Source: Gilvimarinus xylanilyticus
Lineage (GTDB): Bacteria; Pseudomonadota; Gammaproteobacteria; Pseudomonadales; Cellvibrionaceae
Reading direction: 5' to 3'
Assembly (NCBI RefSeq): GCF_024195295.1
Contig: NZ_JAMFTH010000001.1
Coordinates: 186,001-250,000, forward strand
DNA length: 64,000 bases
The notes beneath the pieces are model-generated. The model did no database searches, had not been told where the DNA came from, and worked only from the letters and a program-made list of their open reading frames with translations. This document shows, piece after piece, positions 25,489-34,176 of the stretch. The first letter of the stretch is position 1; the number at the start of each line of letters is the position of its first letter. The position numbers were made by a program, and so were the translations under genes.

Positions 25489-25717
25489 CTCGGGCGTCCA
25501 GCGTCCTATGTAAAGAAGTGCCAACTTCTGCCAAGTCTGGCATTCAGGGGGATGGGGTTTATCTGACTACTTGCTATACTCGTCGGGATTTCGCCGTGCT
25601 TGGCACGGCTTACTAAACGCGTTACAGTAATTGCATATAAAAATTAAGATTATATATAAAACCATTCATTAGTAAGCCAATTCCATTAGAGTTGGCACGA
25701 CCCAATGGAGAATAACA
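25489..25717 (+). promoter_or_regulatory. control region of the sugar cassette with an AACGCGTT palindrome
   Basis: This gene-free stretch belongs to the 352-bp gap after dnaJ. It holds a CCGTGC-TTG-GCACGG hairpin near 25594 and an AACGCGTT palindrome at 25616-25623, with TTACT and AGTAA just outside it. That is the central-CG layout of LacI-family operators. An AT-rich tract (25631-25670) could contain the promoter. No regulator gene is adjacent. Confidence 0.45.
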
Positions 25718-26779
25718 ATGAAGATGATCAAAGGCCCCGCGCTGTTTTTAGCGCAGTTTGCCGGCGATGAGCCACCGTTTAATTCCCTGGACAGTATTGC
25801 CAAATGGGCCGGTAGCCTCGGCTTTAAAGGCATTCAAATGCCCTCCTGGGACAAGCGCCTGTTTGACTTAGAACGCGCTGCCGAGGATTTGGATTACTGC
25901 AAAGAAGTCACCGATACCCTGGGTAAATATGGGCTGGAGTTGACTGAGCTGGCGACCCACTTACAAGGGCAGCTGGTTGCGGTTCACCCGGTATACGACG
26001 AAATGTTTGACGGCTTTGCGCCCGAGCATTTGCACGGTAACCCCGATGCCCGCCAAGCCTGGGCGGTGGATCAGTTAAAACTGGCCGCTAAGGCGAGTAA
26101 AAACTTTGGTTTGAAAAATGTCGCCAGCTTCTCCGGCGCTCTGTTGTGGCCTTTTGTGTACCCCTGGCCACAGCGCCCTGCGGGTTTGGTCGAGACCGGC
26201 TTTGCCGAGTTGGCCAAACGCTGGAAGCCTATTTTGGATGTGTACGAAGAGCATGATGTTAACGTCTGCTACGAGCTGCACCCCGGTGAAGACCTGCACG
26301 ATGGCGCGACCTTCGAGCGCTTTTTGAAAGAGGTAGACAACCACCCGCGCGCGAATATTTTGTACGATCCCAGCCACTTTATTCTGCAGCAGCTGGATTA
26401 TCTGGCGTTTATCGATCGCTATCACGAACGCATCAAAATGTTCCACGTAAAAGACGCGGAATTTAACCCCACGGCCCAGCAGGGCACTTATGGTGGTTAC
26501 GAAGGTTGGGTTGAACGCGCCGGTCGCTTCCGCTCGCTGGGCGATGGCCAGGTGGACTTTAAACAAATCTTCTCCAAGTTGACCCAATACGACTTTGACG
26601 GCTGGGCCGTGATTGAGTGGGAGTGCTGCATGAAGCACCCCGAGGCCGGTGCCGAAGAGGGTTCACGCTTTGTCTCTGAGCATATTATCCGCATTACCGA
26701 TAAAGCCTTTGATGATTTCGCCGGTGGCGAAGCCGACGAAGCCAGCAACCGCCGAATTCTCGGCTTAGGGGGCAAGTAA
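25718..26779 (+). CDS. sugar phosphate isomerase/epimerase (xylose-isomerase-like TIM barrel)
   Basis: TIM-barrel enzyme of the AP-endonuclease-2/xylose isomerase-like superfamily, 353 residues, cytoplasmic. Metal-binding acid and His residues appear along the strands: CYELHPGEDLHDG (Glu/His), NILYDPSHFILQQ (Asp/His), IKMFHVKDAEFN (His/Asp) and AVIEWECCMKHPE (Glu). Relatives isomerise or dehydrate keto sugars and inositols; the exact substrate is unknown. AATGGAG lies about 8 nt before the ATG. The stop overlaps the next ATG (TAATG), so translation is coupled to the oxidoreductase, and an MFS sugar permease follows. Together they form a catabolic cassette for an unidentified sugar. Confidence 0.85.
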   Translation: MKMIKGPALFLAQFAGDEPPFNSLDSIAKWAGSLGFKGIQMPSWDKRLFDLERAAEDLDYCKEVTDTLGKYGLELTELATHLQGQLVAVHPVYDEMFDGFAPEHLHGNPDARQAWAVDQLKLAAKASKNFGLKNVASFSGALLWPFVYPWPQRPAGLVETGFAELAKRWKPILDVYEEHDVNVCYELHPGEDLHDGATFERFLKEVDNHPRANILYDPSHFILQQLDYLAFIDRYHERIKMFHVKDAEFNPTAQQGTYGGYEGWVERAGRFRSLGDGQVDFKQIFSKLTQYDFDGWAVIEWECCMKHPEAGAEEGSRFVSEHIIRITDKAFDDFAGGEADEASNRRILGLGGK

Positions 26780-27930
26780 TGGCGGCACCACGCATTCGTT
26801 TGGGCATGGTCGGCGGTGGTCGCGGCGCGTTTATTGGCGCCGTGCACCGTATTGCCTCGCGCATTGACGATAAATACGAGCTGGTGGCTGGGGCACTGTC
26901 CTCTAACCCGGAAAACGCCAAGGCCTCGGCCGAGGATTTACTGATTGCCCCGGATCGCGCCTACAGCTCTTATGAAGAGATGTTTAAGGACGAAGCGGCC
27001 CGCGACGATGGCATTGAGGCGGTGGCGATTGTGACGCCCAACCATATGCACTTTCCGGTGGCTAAAGCGGCGCTGGAGGCGGGCATTAACGTTATTTGCG
27101 ACAAGCCCGTTACCCGCACCTTGGAAGAGGCGCTGGAGCTGGAAAAAATCGCCAAAAACTCCGATGCCTTTTTCGCCCTGACCCACAATTACAGCGGCTA
27201 CCCGCTGGTGCGCTACGCCCGCGAAATGGTCGAGCGCGGCGATATTGGCAATATCCGCTTGGTGCAGGTGGAGTACCCGCAAGAGTGGATGACCGAGCCG
27301 CAGCCAGACGACAACAAGCAGGCCTCTTGGCGCACCGACCCGGCCCGATCCGGCGCCGCCGGTTGCCTGGGCGATATCGGCACTCACGCTTTCCAGTTGG
27401 CGCGCTTTATCAGCGGGCAAAAGGTCAGCTCGGTGTGCGCTGATTTGACCGCGTTTGTGCCGGGTCGCCCGGTGGATGACAATGTTCATGTGATGATGCG
27501 CTTTGAAAACGGCGCCAAGGGTATGCTCTGGACCAGTCAGGTGGCTCCCGGCTGTGAGAACGGCCTGCGGATTCGCATTTTTGGGGATAAGGCTGGTTTA
27601 ACCTGGGCCCAGGAAAACCCCAACGAGCTGTGGTTGACTCCTCTGGCGGCTCCGGCGCAGCGTATTACCCGTCGCGATGATTACTTGGACAGCGACATCG
27701 CGGTGCGCGGCATTCGTATTCCGTTCGGCCATCCCGAGGGCTATCTGGAGGCATTTGCCACTATCTACACCGATGTGGCTGAGGTGCTGCAGGCCAAGCG
27801 CGAGGGCAAAACCGTCGATATTGAAAGCTGGATTCCCGGTATTGATACCGGTGTTGAGGGCTTAAAATTTATTACCGCAGTGCTGGCGTCATCCGAGGCG
27901 GACAGCCGTTGGACGCCTTTAAACCCTTAA
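26779..27930 (+). CDS. Gfo/Idh/MocA family oxidoreductase
   Basis: NAD(P)-dependent sugar or inositol dehydrogenase-type enzyme, 383 residues. The N-terminal Rossmann fold opens [18 protein letters not shown]. The conserved E-K-P motif appears as [14 protein letters not shown] (Asp replaces the usual Glu before KP), and the C-terminal alpha/beta domain contains [19 protein letters not shown], the catalytic Asp/His region. The start ATG shares a base with the upstream stop. Pairing with a TIM-barrel isomerase is typical of oxidation-isomerisation pathways for 3-keto sugars or inositol derivatives. The substrate is not deducible from the sequence. Confidence 0.9.
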   Translation: MAAPRIRLGMVGGGRGAFIGAVHRIASRIDDKYELVAGALSSNPENAKASAEDLLIAPDRAYSSYEEMFKDEAARDDGIEAVAIVTPNHMHFPVAKAALEAGINVICDKPVTRTLEEALELEKIAKNSDAFFALTHNYSGYPLVRYAREMVERGDIGNIRLVQVEYPQEWMTEPQPDDNKQASWRTDPARSGAAGCLGDIGTHAFQLARFISGQKVSSVCADLTAFVPGRPVDDNVHVMMRFENGAKGMLWTSQVAPGCENGLRIRIFGDKAGLTWAQENPNELWLTPLAAPAQRITRRDDYLDSDIAVRGIRIPFGHPEGYLEAFATIYTDVAEVLQAKREGKTVDIESWIPGIDTGVEGLKFITAVLASSEADSRWTPLNP

Positions 27931-27995
27931 ACCTGAGTAAAGATCTCCGCCCCGCGGGGCGGAGGCACTAACAATAAATAAGAGGAAAACCTGCT

Positions 27996-29561
27996 ATGAA
28001 TAATGCCGCACTGGATGCCAACGGCCTCCACCGTTCTCGATTGTTTGCGGGTGCCTGTCTGGCGCTCTTTCCGACTGCTTTCTCTTTCGCCTTGGTGGGC
28101 GGGATACTGGGGCAGTTAAAGTCCGAGTTTATTCTGACCAATGCCGATGTAGGCACCATCGGCGGCGCCGTGCTCTGGGGGATGGCGCTGTCGTTGATTG
28201 CCATTGCACCCTTTTTGGAGAAAGTGGGCCTTAAGTTCGCCGCTGTAGGGGCGTTTTTCGGTCACTTGATCGGGGTAACCTTACTGCTTGCCGCCTACTT
28301 TTACGCGGGCAGTCCATCGGGTTACTGGGTGCTGTTTTTAGGGGCTATATCGCTCGGTATCGGTAATGGTCTTATCGAGGCAACGGGCAACCCGATGACG
28401 GCGGCTCTGTTTCCCGAGCGCAAAACCGTTAAGCTCAATCACTTCCACGCCTTCTTCCCCGGCGGCATGGTGGTCGGCTCTCTGCTGGGTTGGGTGATGT
28501 TTAAAATCGGCAGTGTGGGCGGTATTGATCTGGGCCACTGGACCGCGCATATCGCCATTATCTACATCCCGATTATCGGTTACGGCATTATGCTGTTACC
28601 GCTGAAATTCCCCAAAACCGAGACCGCCGAAGCCGGTGTGCCGGTGAAGGAAATCCTGCTCTACATCATTACTCACCCAGTGGTACTGCTGCTGATTGTG
28701 ATTAAAATGATCACCCTGTCGCTGGAGCTGGGCCCCATGCGCTGGATTCCCGATGTTCTGACCAACGCTGGTATGGACGGTATGCTGGTATTTGCCTGGC
28801 TTACGGGGCTGATGGCGGTGCTGCGTTTGTTTGCCGGTCCGCTGGTGGAGCGTTTGGCCCCGACGGGTATTCTGTTTTGTGCGGCGCTGTTAACCGGTTC
28901 GGGTTTAATTTTGTTCTCGCTGTTTGAAACCGGTGCCTTTAAGTTGATGTTTGCCGCTACCGTTTTTGCGTTTGGTGTGGCCTTCTTCTTCCCCACCATG
29001 GTGGGCTTAATGAGCGAGCGTTTCCCCAAAGCCGGTTCTGTCGGTATTGTGTTAATGATCGGCATGGGCATGGGCGCCTCGGGTACGCTGCAGGGCCAGA
29101 TGGGCGGTATCGCCGACCGTTATATGCCTGACGCTTTGGATCAGCAGCGCACCATTGAGATTCTGGAGCAGGTCGAAGATCGCTTCCCCGGTTATGTGGC
29201 CGAGGCCGAAGCCGCCACCGGTGATCTCGATGCCATGGCGGCGCTGGGCTACCGCACACAGGATGCGCAAACCGTATACGAGAACAATGCGGCCGCTTTG
29301 ACCTATTACCGTGAAAACGGCGAGCTGGATGGTCCGTTGACTGGTAACGCCCTGCGCGCTCTTACCTCTTCGGGTCTGCCTCAGGAAGAAGCGCTGATCA
29401 GCGAGGCCGGTGCCATCCTGAGCCCCGCCGATAACTATGGCGGTCGTATGGCGTTTCGCTGGGTAGCGCCGGTGGCGTTGATTGTGGCGCTGTTCTTCGG
29501 ACTAATGTTCCTTCGCGACCGCAAACAAGGTGGTTATAAAGCGGTTAAGTTGGAGTCCTAA
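27996..29561 (+). CDS. MFS sugar permease with periplasmic insertion
   Basis: Major facilitator of 521 residues, longer than the usual 400-450. Helices fill about 15-365. The region GNGLIEATGNPMTAALFP followed by LNHFHAFFPGGMVVGSLLGW resembles FucP/NagP-type sugar:H+ symporters. An uncommon hydrophilic segment (about 374-484, Ala/Glu/Asp-rich, predicted helical) separates helix 11 from the last helix (about 487-506); by topology it should be periplasmic. The C-terminus is basic. RBS AAGAGGA lies upstream of the ATG. It is the third gene of the sugar cassette and ends before a strong bidirectional terminator. Confidence 0.85.
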   Translation: MNNAALDANGLHRSRLFAGACLALFPTAFSFALVGGILGQLKSEFILTNADVGTIGGAVLWGMALSLIAIAPFLEKVGLKFAAVGAFFGHLIGVTLLLAAYFYAGSPSGYWVLFLGAISLGIGNGLIEATGNPMTAALFPERKTVKLNHFHAFFPGGMVVGSLLGWVMFKIGSVGGIDLGHWTAHIAIIYIPIIGYGIMLLPLKFPKTETAEAGVPVKEILLYIITHPVVLLLIVIKMITLSLELGPMRWIPDVLTNAGMDGMLVFAWLTGLMAVLRLFAGPLVERLAPTGILFCAALLTGSGLILFSLFETGAFKLMFAATVFAFGVAFFFPTMVGLMSERFPKAGSVGIVLMIGMGMGASGTLQGQMGGIADRYMPDALDQQRTIEILEQVEDRFPGYVAEAEAATGDLDAMAALGYRTQDAQTVYENNAAALTYYRENGELDGPLTGNALRALTSSGLPQEEALISEAGAILSPADNYGGRMAFRWVAPVALIVALFFGLMFLRDRKQGGYKAVKLES

Positions 29562-29630
29562 GCCCGGCTTATTAATCCGGCGATTGAGCTTGGCGGATTA
29601 ATAGTGAATTGCCGCTGGCAAAATAAAAAA

Positions 29631-29657
29631 CGGAAGCCGTGAGGCTTCCGTTTTTTT
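29631..29657. terminator. bidirectional rho-independent terminator
   Basis: CGGAAGCC-GTGA-GGCTTCCG is a perfect 8-bp stem preceded by AAAAAA and followed by TTTTTTT. It ends the sugar cassette and can also stop transcription from the right. Confidence 0.93.
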
Positions 29658-29724
29658 ATGTGTATGAGTGTTGCATCGAAACGGTAGGGGCCATTGCGGG
29701 GTAGGGGCGTCAATCGCCCACAAA

Positions 29725-29752
29725 AAAGCCCCGCTGCCAAAGCGAGGCTTTT
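29725..29752 (-). terminator. terminator of vfr/crp
   Basis: GCCCCGCT and AGCGAGGC form a stem with one mismatch around a 5-nt loop. On the minus strand it is followed by TTTTTTG. It lies about 50 bp downstream of the crp-type regulator gene. Confidence 0.75.
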
Positions 29753-29756
29753 ATTA

Positions 29757-29786
29757 GCGTCTGACATCAGACCTCCGACGTCAGGC
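29757..29786. repeat. GTCTGA/TCAGAC palindromic repeat, copy 4
   Basis: GTCTGACATCAGAC (29759-29772) is a compact inverted repeat followed by CCGACGTCAGGC. It lies between the convergent MFS and vfr genes, just inside the vfr terminator. Confidence 0.5.
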
Positions 29787-29798
29787 AATCCGTGCTTT

Positions 29799-30434
29799 TT
29801 ACCGCGTTCCGTACACCACCATGGTCTTACCTTTAACGTCTACCAAACCCTGCTCTTCCAGAGTTTTTAGTACCCGGCCTACCATTTCTCGCGAGCATCC
29901 CACGATACGGCCGATTTCCTGACGGGTAATTTTAATTTGCATGCCGTCCGGGTGGGTCATGGCGTCCGGCTCTTTGCATAAATCGAGCAGGGTGCGGGCG
30001 ACGCGGCCGGTAACATCCAAAAAGGCCAGATCACCCACCTTGCGGGTGGTTTTACGCAGGCGACGGGCCATCTGGGTACTCAGGGCAAACAGAAACTCCG
30101 GGTGGTCGGCGGCGATTTCCTGGAATTTGCTGTAACTGATCTCGGCGACTTCGCACTCCGATTTGGCGCGAATCCAGGCGCTGCGGGAGTCCTGGGTGTC
30201 GAACAAACCCATTTCCCCGAAAAAATCGCCGTCGTTTAAGTAGGCGACGATCATTTCCCGGCCTTCGTCATCTTCGATCAGTACGGTGACTGAACCCTTG
30301 ACGATATAGTACAGAGAATCGCTTTTATCCCCCGCGTAAATGAGGGTGCTTTTGGCGGGGTAGCGGCGTCGATGGCAGTGATTGAGGAACTCATCGACGT
30401 TTTTAATATGCGGTGTAAGTGAGACAGCGACCAA
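29799..30434 (-). CDS. vfr: cAMP receptor protein Crp/Vfr
   Basis: Global cAMP-dependent regulator, 211 residues, very close in character to Pseudomonas Vfr. The cyclic-nucleotide domain (about 5-120) has [36 protein letters not shown] and the phosphate-binding cassette [19 protein letters not shown]. The C-terminal winged helix has [30 protein letters not shown]. The start assigned is TTG at 30434: it has AGGAG 7 nt upstream and gives the expected [11 protein letters not shown]-terminus, while the in-frame ATGs at 30479 and 30506 add unrelated residues and lack a good ribosome-binding site. It is divergent from osmC, the order seen with E. coli crp-yhfA and in Pseudomonas. Confidence 0.95.
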   Translation of the reverse strand: MVAVSLTPHIKNVDEFLNHCHRRRYPAKSTLIYAGDKSDSLYYIVKGSVTVLIEDDEGREMIVAYLNDGDFFGEMGLFDTQDSRSAWIRAKSECEVAEISYSKFQEIAADHPEFLFALSTQMARRLRKTTRKVGDLAFLDVTGRVARTLLDLCKEPDAMTHPDGMQIKITRQEIGRIVGCSREMVGRVLKTLEEQGLVDVKGKTMVVYGTR

Positions 30435-30677
30435 AGTGCGGCTCCTACCAATAGTGCATTCAGAAATAAGGTGGCTCATTATGCCGCGAAATGTGTCAGG
30501 AGCCAAATGACGACACCTGGATACTCTTATCTTTGTGACTTGGTTATTAGAGTTATCAGATTAAAATGATTTTGTTATGAGCAGTGCGTTGATTTATGTG
30601 ACATCTCCTCTGTTGGGTTCGTTTTGTGGTAGTCTTTGCGCCGCTTTTGAGCGCATCAATACAAAAGAGGCAGAATC

Positions 30678-31106
30678 ATGCAAGCAACAGTGAAATGGGT
30701 CGATGGGGCGCAATTTTTGGGTGAGTCCGGCAGTGGCCACAGTGTGGTGATGGACGGTCCGGAAGATCACGGTGGGCGCAATACCGGGGTGCGCCCGATG
30801 GAAATGCTGTTGCTGGGGTTGGGTGGCTGCTCCAACTTTGATGTCATCAGCATATTAAAGAAAACTCGTCAAAACATCAGCGACTGCCGGGTCGAGATTA
30901 CCGCCGAGCGCGCCGATGCAGTGCCTGCCGTATTTACTAAAATTCACCTGCACTTTGTCGTCAGCGGCGAGTCGCTTAAAGAGAAGCAGGTAGCCCGCGC
31001 GGTGGAGCTTTCAGCGACTAAATACTGCTCGGCCTCTATTATGTTAGAAGGGGCGGGGGTTGAGATTAGCCACGATTATGAAATAGTAGAACAGTCTGAC
31101 GTCTGA
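30678..31106 (+). CDS. OsmC family protein (YhfA-like)
   Basis: Thiol-dependent peroxidase-superfamily protein, 142 residues. OsmC features are a first region with DGPEDHGGRNTGVRPMEMLLLGLGGCSNFDVISIL (first conserved Cys) and a later Cys in AVELSATKYCSASIML, the usual two redox-active cysteines. It is closest in layout to E. coli YhfA, the neighbour of crp. RBS AAAGAGG lies upstream. Its last codons (Ser-Asp-Val-stop) are formed by a GTCTGACGTCTGA repeat copy. It converges on coq7 with a 10-bp gap. Confidence 0.92.
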   Translation: MQATVKWVDGAQFLGESGSGHSVVMDGPEDHGGRNTGVRPMEMLLLGLGGCSNFDVISILKKTRQNISDCRVEITAERADAVPAVFTKIHLHFVVSGESLKEKQVARAVELSATKYCSASIMLEGAGVEISHDYEIVEQSDV

Positions 31107-31108
31107 CG
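31094..31108. repeat. GTCTGA-family repeat, copy 5, inside the osmC 3' end
   Basis: GTCTGACGTCTGACG matches one arm of the repeat at 25445. It overlaps the final three codons and stop of osmC and reaches into the 10-bp gap before coq7. Only one arm is present. Confidence 0.5.
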
Positions 31109-31116
31109 CTCTTTAA

Positions 31117-31761
31117 TCAAATATAGAAACTCGCCACCGTCATCGCCTTTGAGGTCAGCGTCATCACCGCTTTAACCGGAGCGGGAAAACGCAGGCCGCC
31201 AGCCTCCAGGGCGGTGTGGGCGTGGCGGGCTTCATCCTCTAGCATTTGCTCGACCACCACCCGCGATTTACTGTCTTGCACTGGCAGCTTTTTAAGGTGA
31301 GATTCCAAATGTTTACACACCTGCTGCTCGGTGGCGGCGACAAAGCCCAGGCTGACTTTGTCGCTGATCAGGCCCGCGCCCGCGCCAATGGCGAAAGAGG
31401 CGCCGTACCATAATGGGTTGAGGTAGCTGGTGTGGCTGTTTAATTCGTGAATACGGCTTTGGCACCAGTGCAGGTGGTCTTCCTCCTCTTCGGCGGCCTC
31501 GTGCATTTGCTCGCGCACCTGCGGCAATTTTGCCGTTAACGCCTGTCCTTCGTACAAACCCTGGGCACAGACTTCCCCTGAATGGTTAACGCGCATCAAG
31601 CCTGCGGCCTGTTTGCGTTCCTGCTCGCTCAGTTCGGCTTCGGGGATATTGTGCGCGGGCGAGGGGCGGGTTTTGGCAGGCGTGCCCCCAGCGTAGGTTT
31701 GCAGCGCTCTATCGGCTTTGAGAATCAGCTGATCCAGAAGGGAAAATCGGCGTTCGGTCAT
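31117..31761 (-). CDS. coq7: 3-demethoxyubiquinol 3-hydroxylase Coq7
   Basis: Di-iron hydroxylase of ubiquinone biosynthesis (alternative to UbiF), 214 residues. Carboxylate-bridged di-iron ligands are visible as repeated Glu and ExxH motifs: [32 protein letters not shown], and [21 protein letters not shown]. The N-terminal approximately 45 residues are variable. The start ATG at 31761 has GAGGAG upstream. It converges with osmC. The order coq7-osmC-vfr is conserved in pseudomonads. Confidence 0.96.
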   Translation of the reverse strand: MTERRFSLLDQLILKADRALQTYAGGTPAKTRPSPAHNIPEAELSEQERKQAAGLMRVNHSGEVCAQGLYEGQALTAKLPQVREQMHEAAEEEEDHLHWCQSRIHELNSHTSYLNPLWYGASFAIGAGAGLISDKVSLGFVAATEQQVCKHLESHLKKLPVQDSKSRVVVEQMLEDEARHAHTALEAGGLRFPAPVKAVMTLTSKAMTVASFYI

Positions 31762-31852
31762 GGCTAGCTCCTCAAACCTGTTAGCGACATCGGACGGTGT
31801 TGACGGTTAAAGTATACGCCGAGTGAGGTTTGATTTCAGCGCCCGTGGGCGC

Positions 31853-32581
31853 TTATTGGGTGGATAATTGACCTCGCTCATCCACTATCGCCTGAAGCTC
31901 GCGAGCGAAGGCCGGGGCAATAGCCATGTGTTTGCGGTTGAGTAAGGGTTTGGCCTGGGCGCGAAAGAGCGTGCCATTGTCAAAAACCTGTCCCCTAAGA
32001 CTGTTCCGCTGGGCGGCATTTTCGAAAGACACCTGAGCGCCGACACAATAATCCAGGCGGCCAAAAGCGAGCATGCGAAGCGCGGTCTGGTAGTTGTTAA
32101 TCTCGTAGACTTCAGGAGCCTTTTCGGGGTGGTTTTGACGAAACGCTTCAAGCCAGTGCTGCGAGGCGCTGCTGCTTTCCACAAAGCAGACTTTGTTGTC
32201 GGGTTGAAGCCGGGTTGGTTCTAGGTGATCGGGGTGGCGGCCCCACAGGTTTATCGTGGTAGTGCCCACCACTACATCCACCGGCGCAAAGTCGCTTAAC
32301 TGTGCTTGGCTAAAAGTTTCGGGTATACGTGCGCATTCCCCGTCGCTCTGTCCCGAGCGAGCTTCAGCTAGTGATCGTTTATCGGGGCGGTGGGTCATTG
32401 AAAATTGGTAGCCCAGCTTGGCAAAAGCGTCACGGTAATAGGTTTCTAGCGTTTTTATACCCGGTATTTCGGTAGGTAGTGAGCAGGTGAAGACAATGCG
32501 TTGTGAGTCGGTTTGGGCGAGGCTGGCAAGGGGAGAAAAGCCGACCAGCAAACAACATAGGGATATGAGAGTACGCAGCAC
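31853..32581 (-). CDS. periplasmic solute-binding protein (family 3-like)
   Basis: Exported protein with the fold of extracellular solute-binding proteins family 3, about 242 residues from the GTG at 32581. The signal peptide is LRTLISLCCLLVGFSPLASLA, cleaved near AQT. Characteristic segments are the opening IVFTCSLPTEIPG, ETYYRDAFAKLGYQFSM, and the hinge-like DNKVCFVESSSASQHWLEAF. No permease or ATPase genes are nearby, so it may be an orphan sensor or binding protein; it is shorter than true transporters. The start is uncertain: no good ribosome-binding site is visible, and a TTG at 32674 would add 31 atypical residues. It is divergent from the AAA+ gene. Confidence 0.7.
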   Translation of the reverse strand: MLRTLISLCCLLVGFSPLASLAQTDSQRIVFTCSLPTEIPGIKTLETYYRDAFAKLGYQFSMTHRPDKRSLAEARSGQSDGECARIPETFSQAQLSDFAPVDVVVGTTTINLWGRHPDHLEPTRLQPDNKVCFVESSSASQHWLEAFRQNHPEKAPEVYEINNYQTALRMLAFGRLDYCVGAQVSFENAAQRNSLRGQVFDNGTLFRAQAKPLLNRKHMAIAPAFARELQAIVDERGQLSTQ

Positions 32582-32694
32582 AGGGGGCGCCCATAGACGG
32601 TAAAAACGAAAGTCTAACCGGTATTGTGTGTCAGTCAAGTTGCGGCTTTGGTGTAACGCTGGCAGGATTGGCAAAAAAGCACCGGGGAGCGAAC

Positions 32695-34176
32695 GTGCAA
32701 AATACCTCAGAAATAAAACAGATCATGGATGCCAGCATTCCGTTGGTGGTTATCGAAACCTTTGAAGAGAAAAAAGCCGAAGAGCTTTTACTGGCCGTCG
32801 CCCGACAACGTTTTGCCCAGGTTCACCGCTGGAGTCTGACCGACGGCTTAACCCAGCTGAACGAGGGGCCGCGCCTGGTCGCTCGCGAAACCAAACTGAA
32901 TGAACCTATTGAGCTGCTGCGCCACATCAAGGCCAGCCACGAGCCGGGCATTTATTTGCTGTGTGATTTTCACCCGTTTTTGGATAATCAGCCGGAAATT
33001 ACCCGCCTGGTTAAAGACATTGCACTCAACCATTTGAATGTGCCTCATTCGCTGGTTTTTGTCAGTCATCGTTTTGAGCTGCCTCCCGAGCTATCGCGCT
33101 ACGCGACACGCTACAGTATTCCGCTGCCCAGTGACGATAAAATCCTGGACCTGGTGCGCGAAGAGGCAAAAGCCTGGTCGCAGAAAAACGGTAATACACG
33201 GATCAAAACCGATAATCGCACCTTGCAAAAACTGGTGGCGACTTTGCAGGGGCTGAGCACCAGCGATGTGCGGCGCCTGGTACGAGCGGCGATTTGGGAT
33301 GACGGCGCGATCTCGGCCGAGGATTTACCCCGCATTAACAAGAGTAAGTTTCAGCTGATGGACTTAGAGGGCATTGTCAGCTTTGAGTCCGACGTGGATG
33401 ACTTTGCCAATGTGGGCGGCTTGCACAACTTAAAACAATGGTTGCAGCAACGTCGCGCCGCCTTTGTAGAAGAGCATGGTGGTGAAGATAAGCCCAAAGG
33501 TATTTTGCTGTTGGGGGTGCAGGGCGGGGGCAAAAGTCTGGCCGCCAAAGCCGTAGCCGGTATGTGGGGACTGGTGTTGCTGCGCCTGGATATGGCGGCA
33601 CTGTACAACAAGTACATTGGCGAGACCGAGCGCAACCTGCGCGAGGCACTGCAGTTGGCCGATGCCATGTCGCCCTGCGTGCTGTGGATGGACGAAATCG
33701 AAAAAGCCATGAGCCAGGAGGGATCGGACAATGGCACCGCGCAGCGGCTGCTGGGCACCTTGCTCACCTGGATGGCCGAGCGCCCCAGTCGTGTCTTTGT
33801 TGTTGCTACCAGTAACGACATTAGCCGCCTGCCACCCGAACTGATTCGCAAAGGGCGGTTGGATGAAATCTTTTTTGTGGATTTGCCCGATGCCGAAGTG
33901 CGGCGGGAGATTTTTGCCATTCATCTGCAAAAACGCGGCATGTCCCCCGACGGCTTTGATTTGGCGCGCCTGAGCGAAGCCAGCGCGGGCTTTAACGGCG
34001 CCGAAATAGAACAGGCGGTGGTGGCTGCCCAGTTTGCCGCCGGGGCCGAGGGCGCCGAGGTATGTGAGCAAAAACTCTTGCAGGCCTGTACAGATACCAG
34101 CCCCCTGTCGGTGGTCATGGCCGAGAAAATTGCCCACTTGCGCCACTGGGCCGCCGATAGAACGGTGCCCGCCTAA
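32695..34176 (+). CDS. AAA+ ATPase, Ycf46-like
   Basis: Cytoplasmic AAA+ protein, 493 residues, of the Ycf46 family shared by cyanobacteria, plastids and some proteobacteria. The N-terminal domain (about 1-230) includes [20 protein letters not shown] and the polar linker [28 protein letters not shown]. The AAA+ module has Walker A in [18 protein letters not shown], Walker B in [12 protein letters not shown], an [13 protein letters not shown] sensor 1, and [18 protein letters not shown] with the arginine finger. The start is GTG at 32695 with GGGGAG 5 nt upstream. Its stop overlaps the next gene by one base. The biological role is poorly known; cyanobacterial relatives have been linked to inorganic-carbon metabolism. 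Confidence 0.88.
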   Translation: MQNTSEIKQIMDASIPLVVIETFEEKKAEELLLAVARQRFAQVHRWSLTDGLTQLNEGPRLVARETKLNEPIELLRHIKASHEPGIYLLCDFHPFLDNQPEITRLVKDIALNHLNVPHSLVFVSHRFELPPELSRYATRYSIPLPSDDKILDLVREEAKAWSQKNGNTRIKTDNRTLQKLVATLQGLSTSDVRRLVRAAIWDDGAISAEDLPRINKSKFQLMDLEGIVSFESDVDDFANVGGLHNLKQWLQQRRAAFVEEHGGEDKPKGILLLGVQGGGKSLAAKAVAGMWGLVLLRLDMAALYNKYIGETERNLREALQLADAMSPCVLWMDEIEKAMSQEGSDNGTAQRLLGTLLTWMAERPSRVFVVATSNDISRLPPELIRKGRLDEIFFVDLPDAEVRREIFAIHLQKRGMSPDGFDLARLSEASAGFNGAEIEQAVVAAQFAAGAEGAEVCEQKLLQACTDTSPLSVVMAEKIAHLRHWAADRTVPA

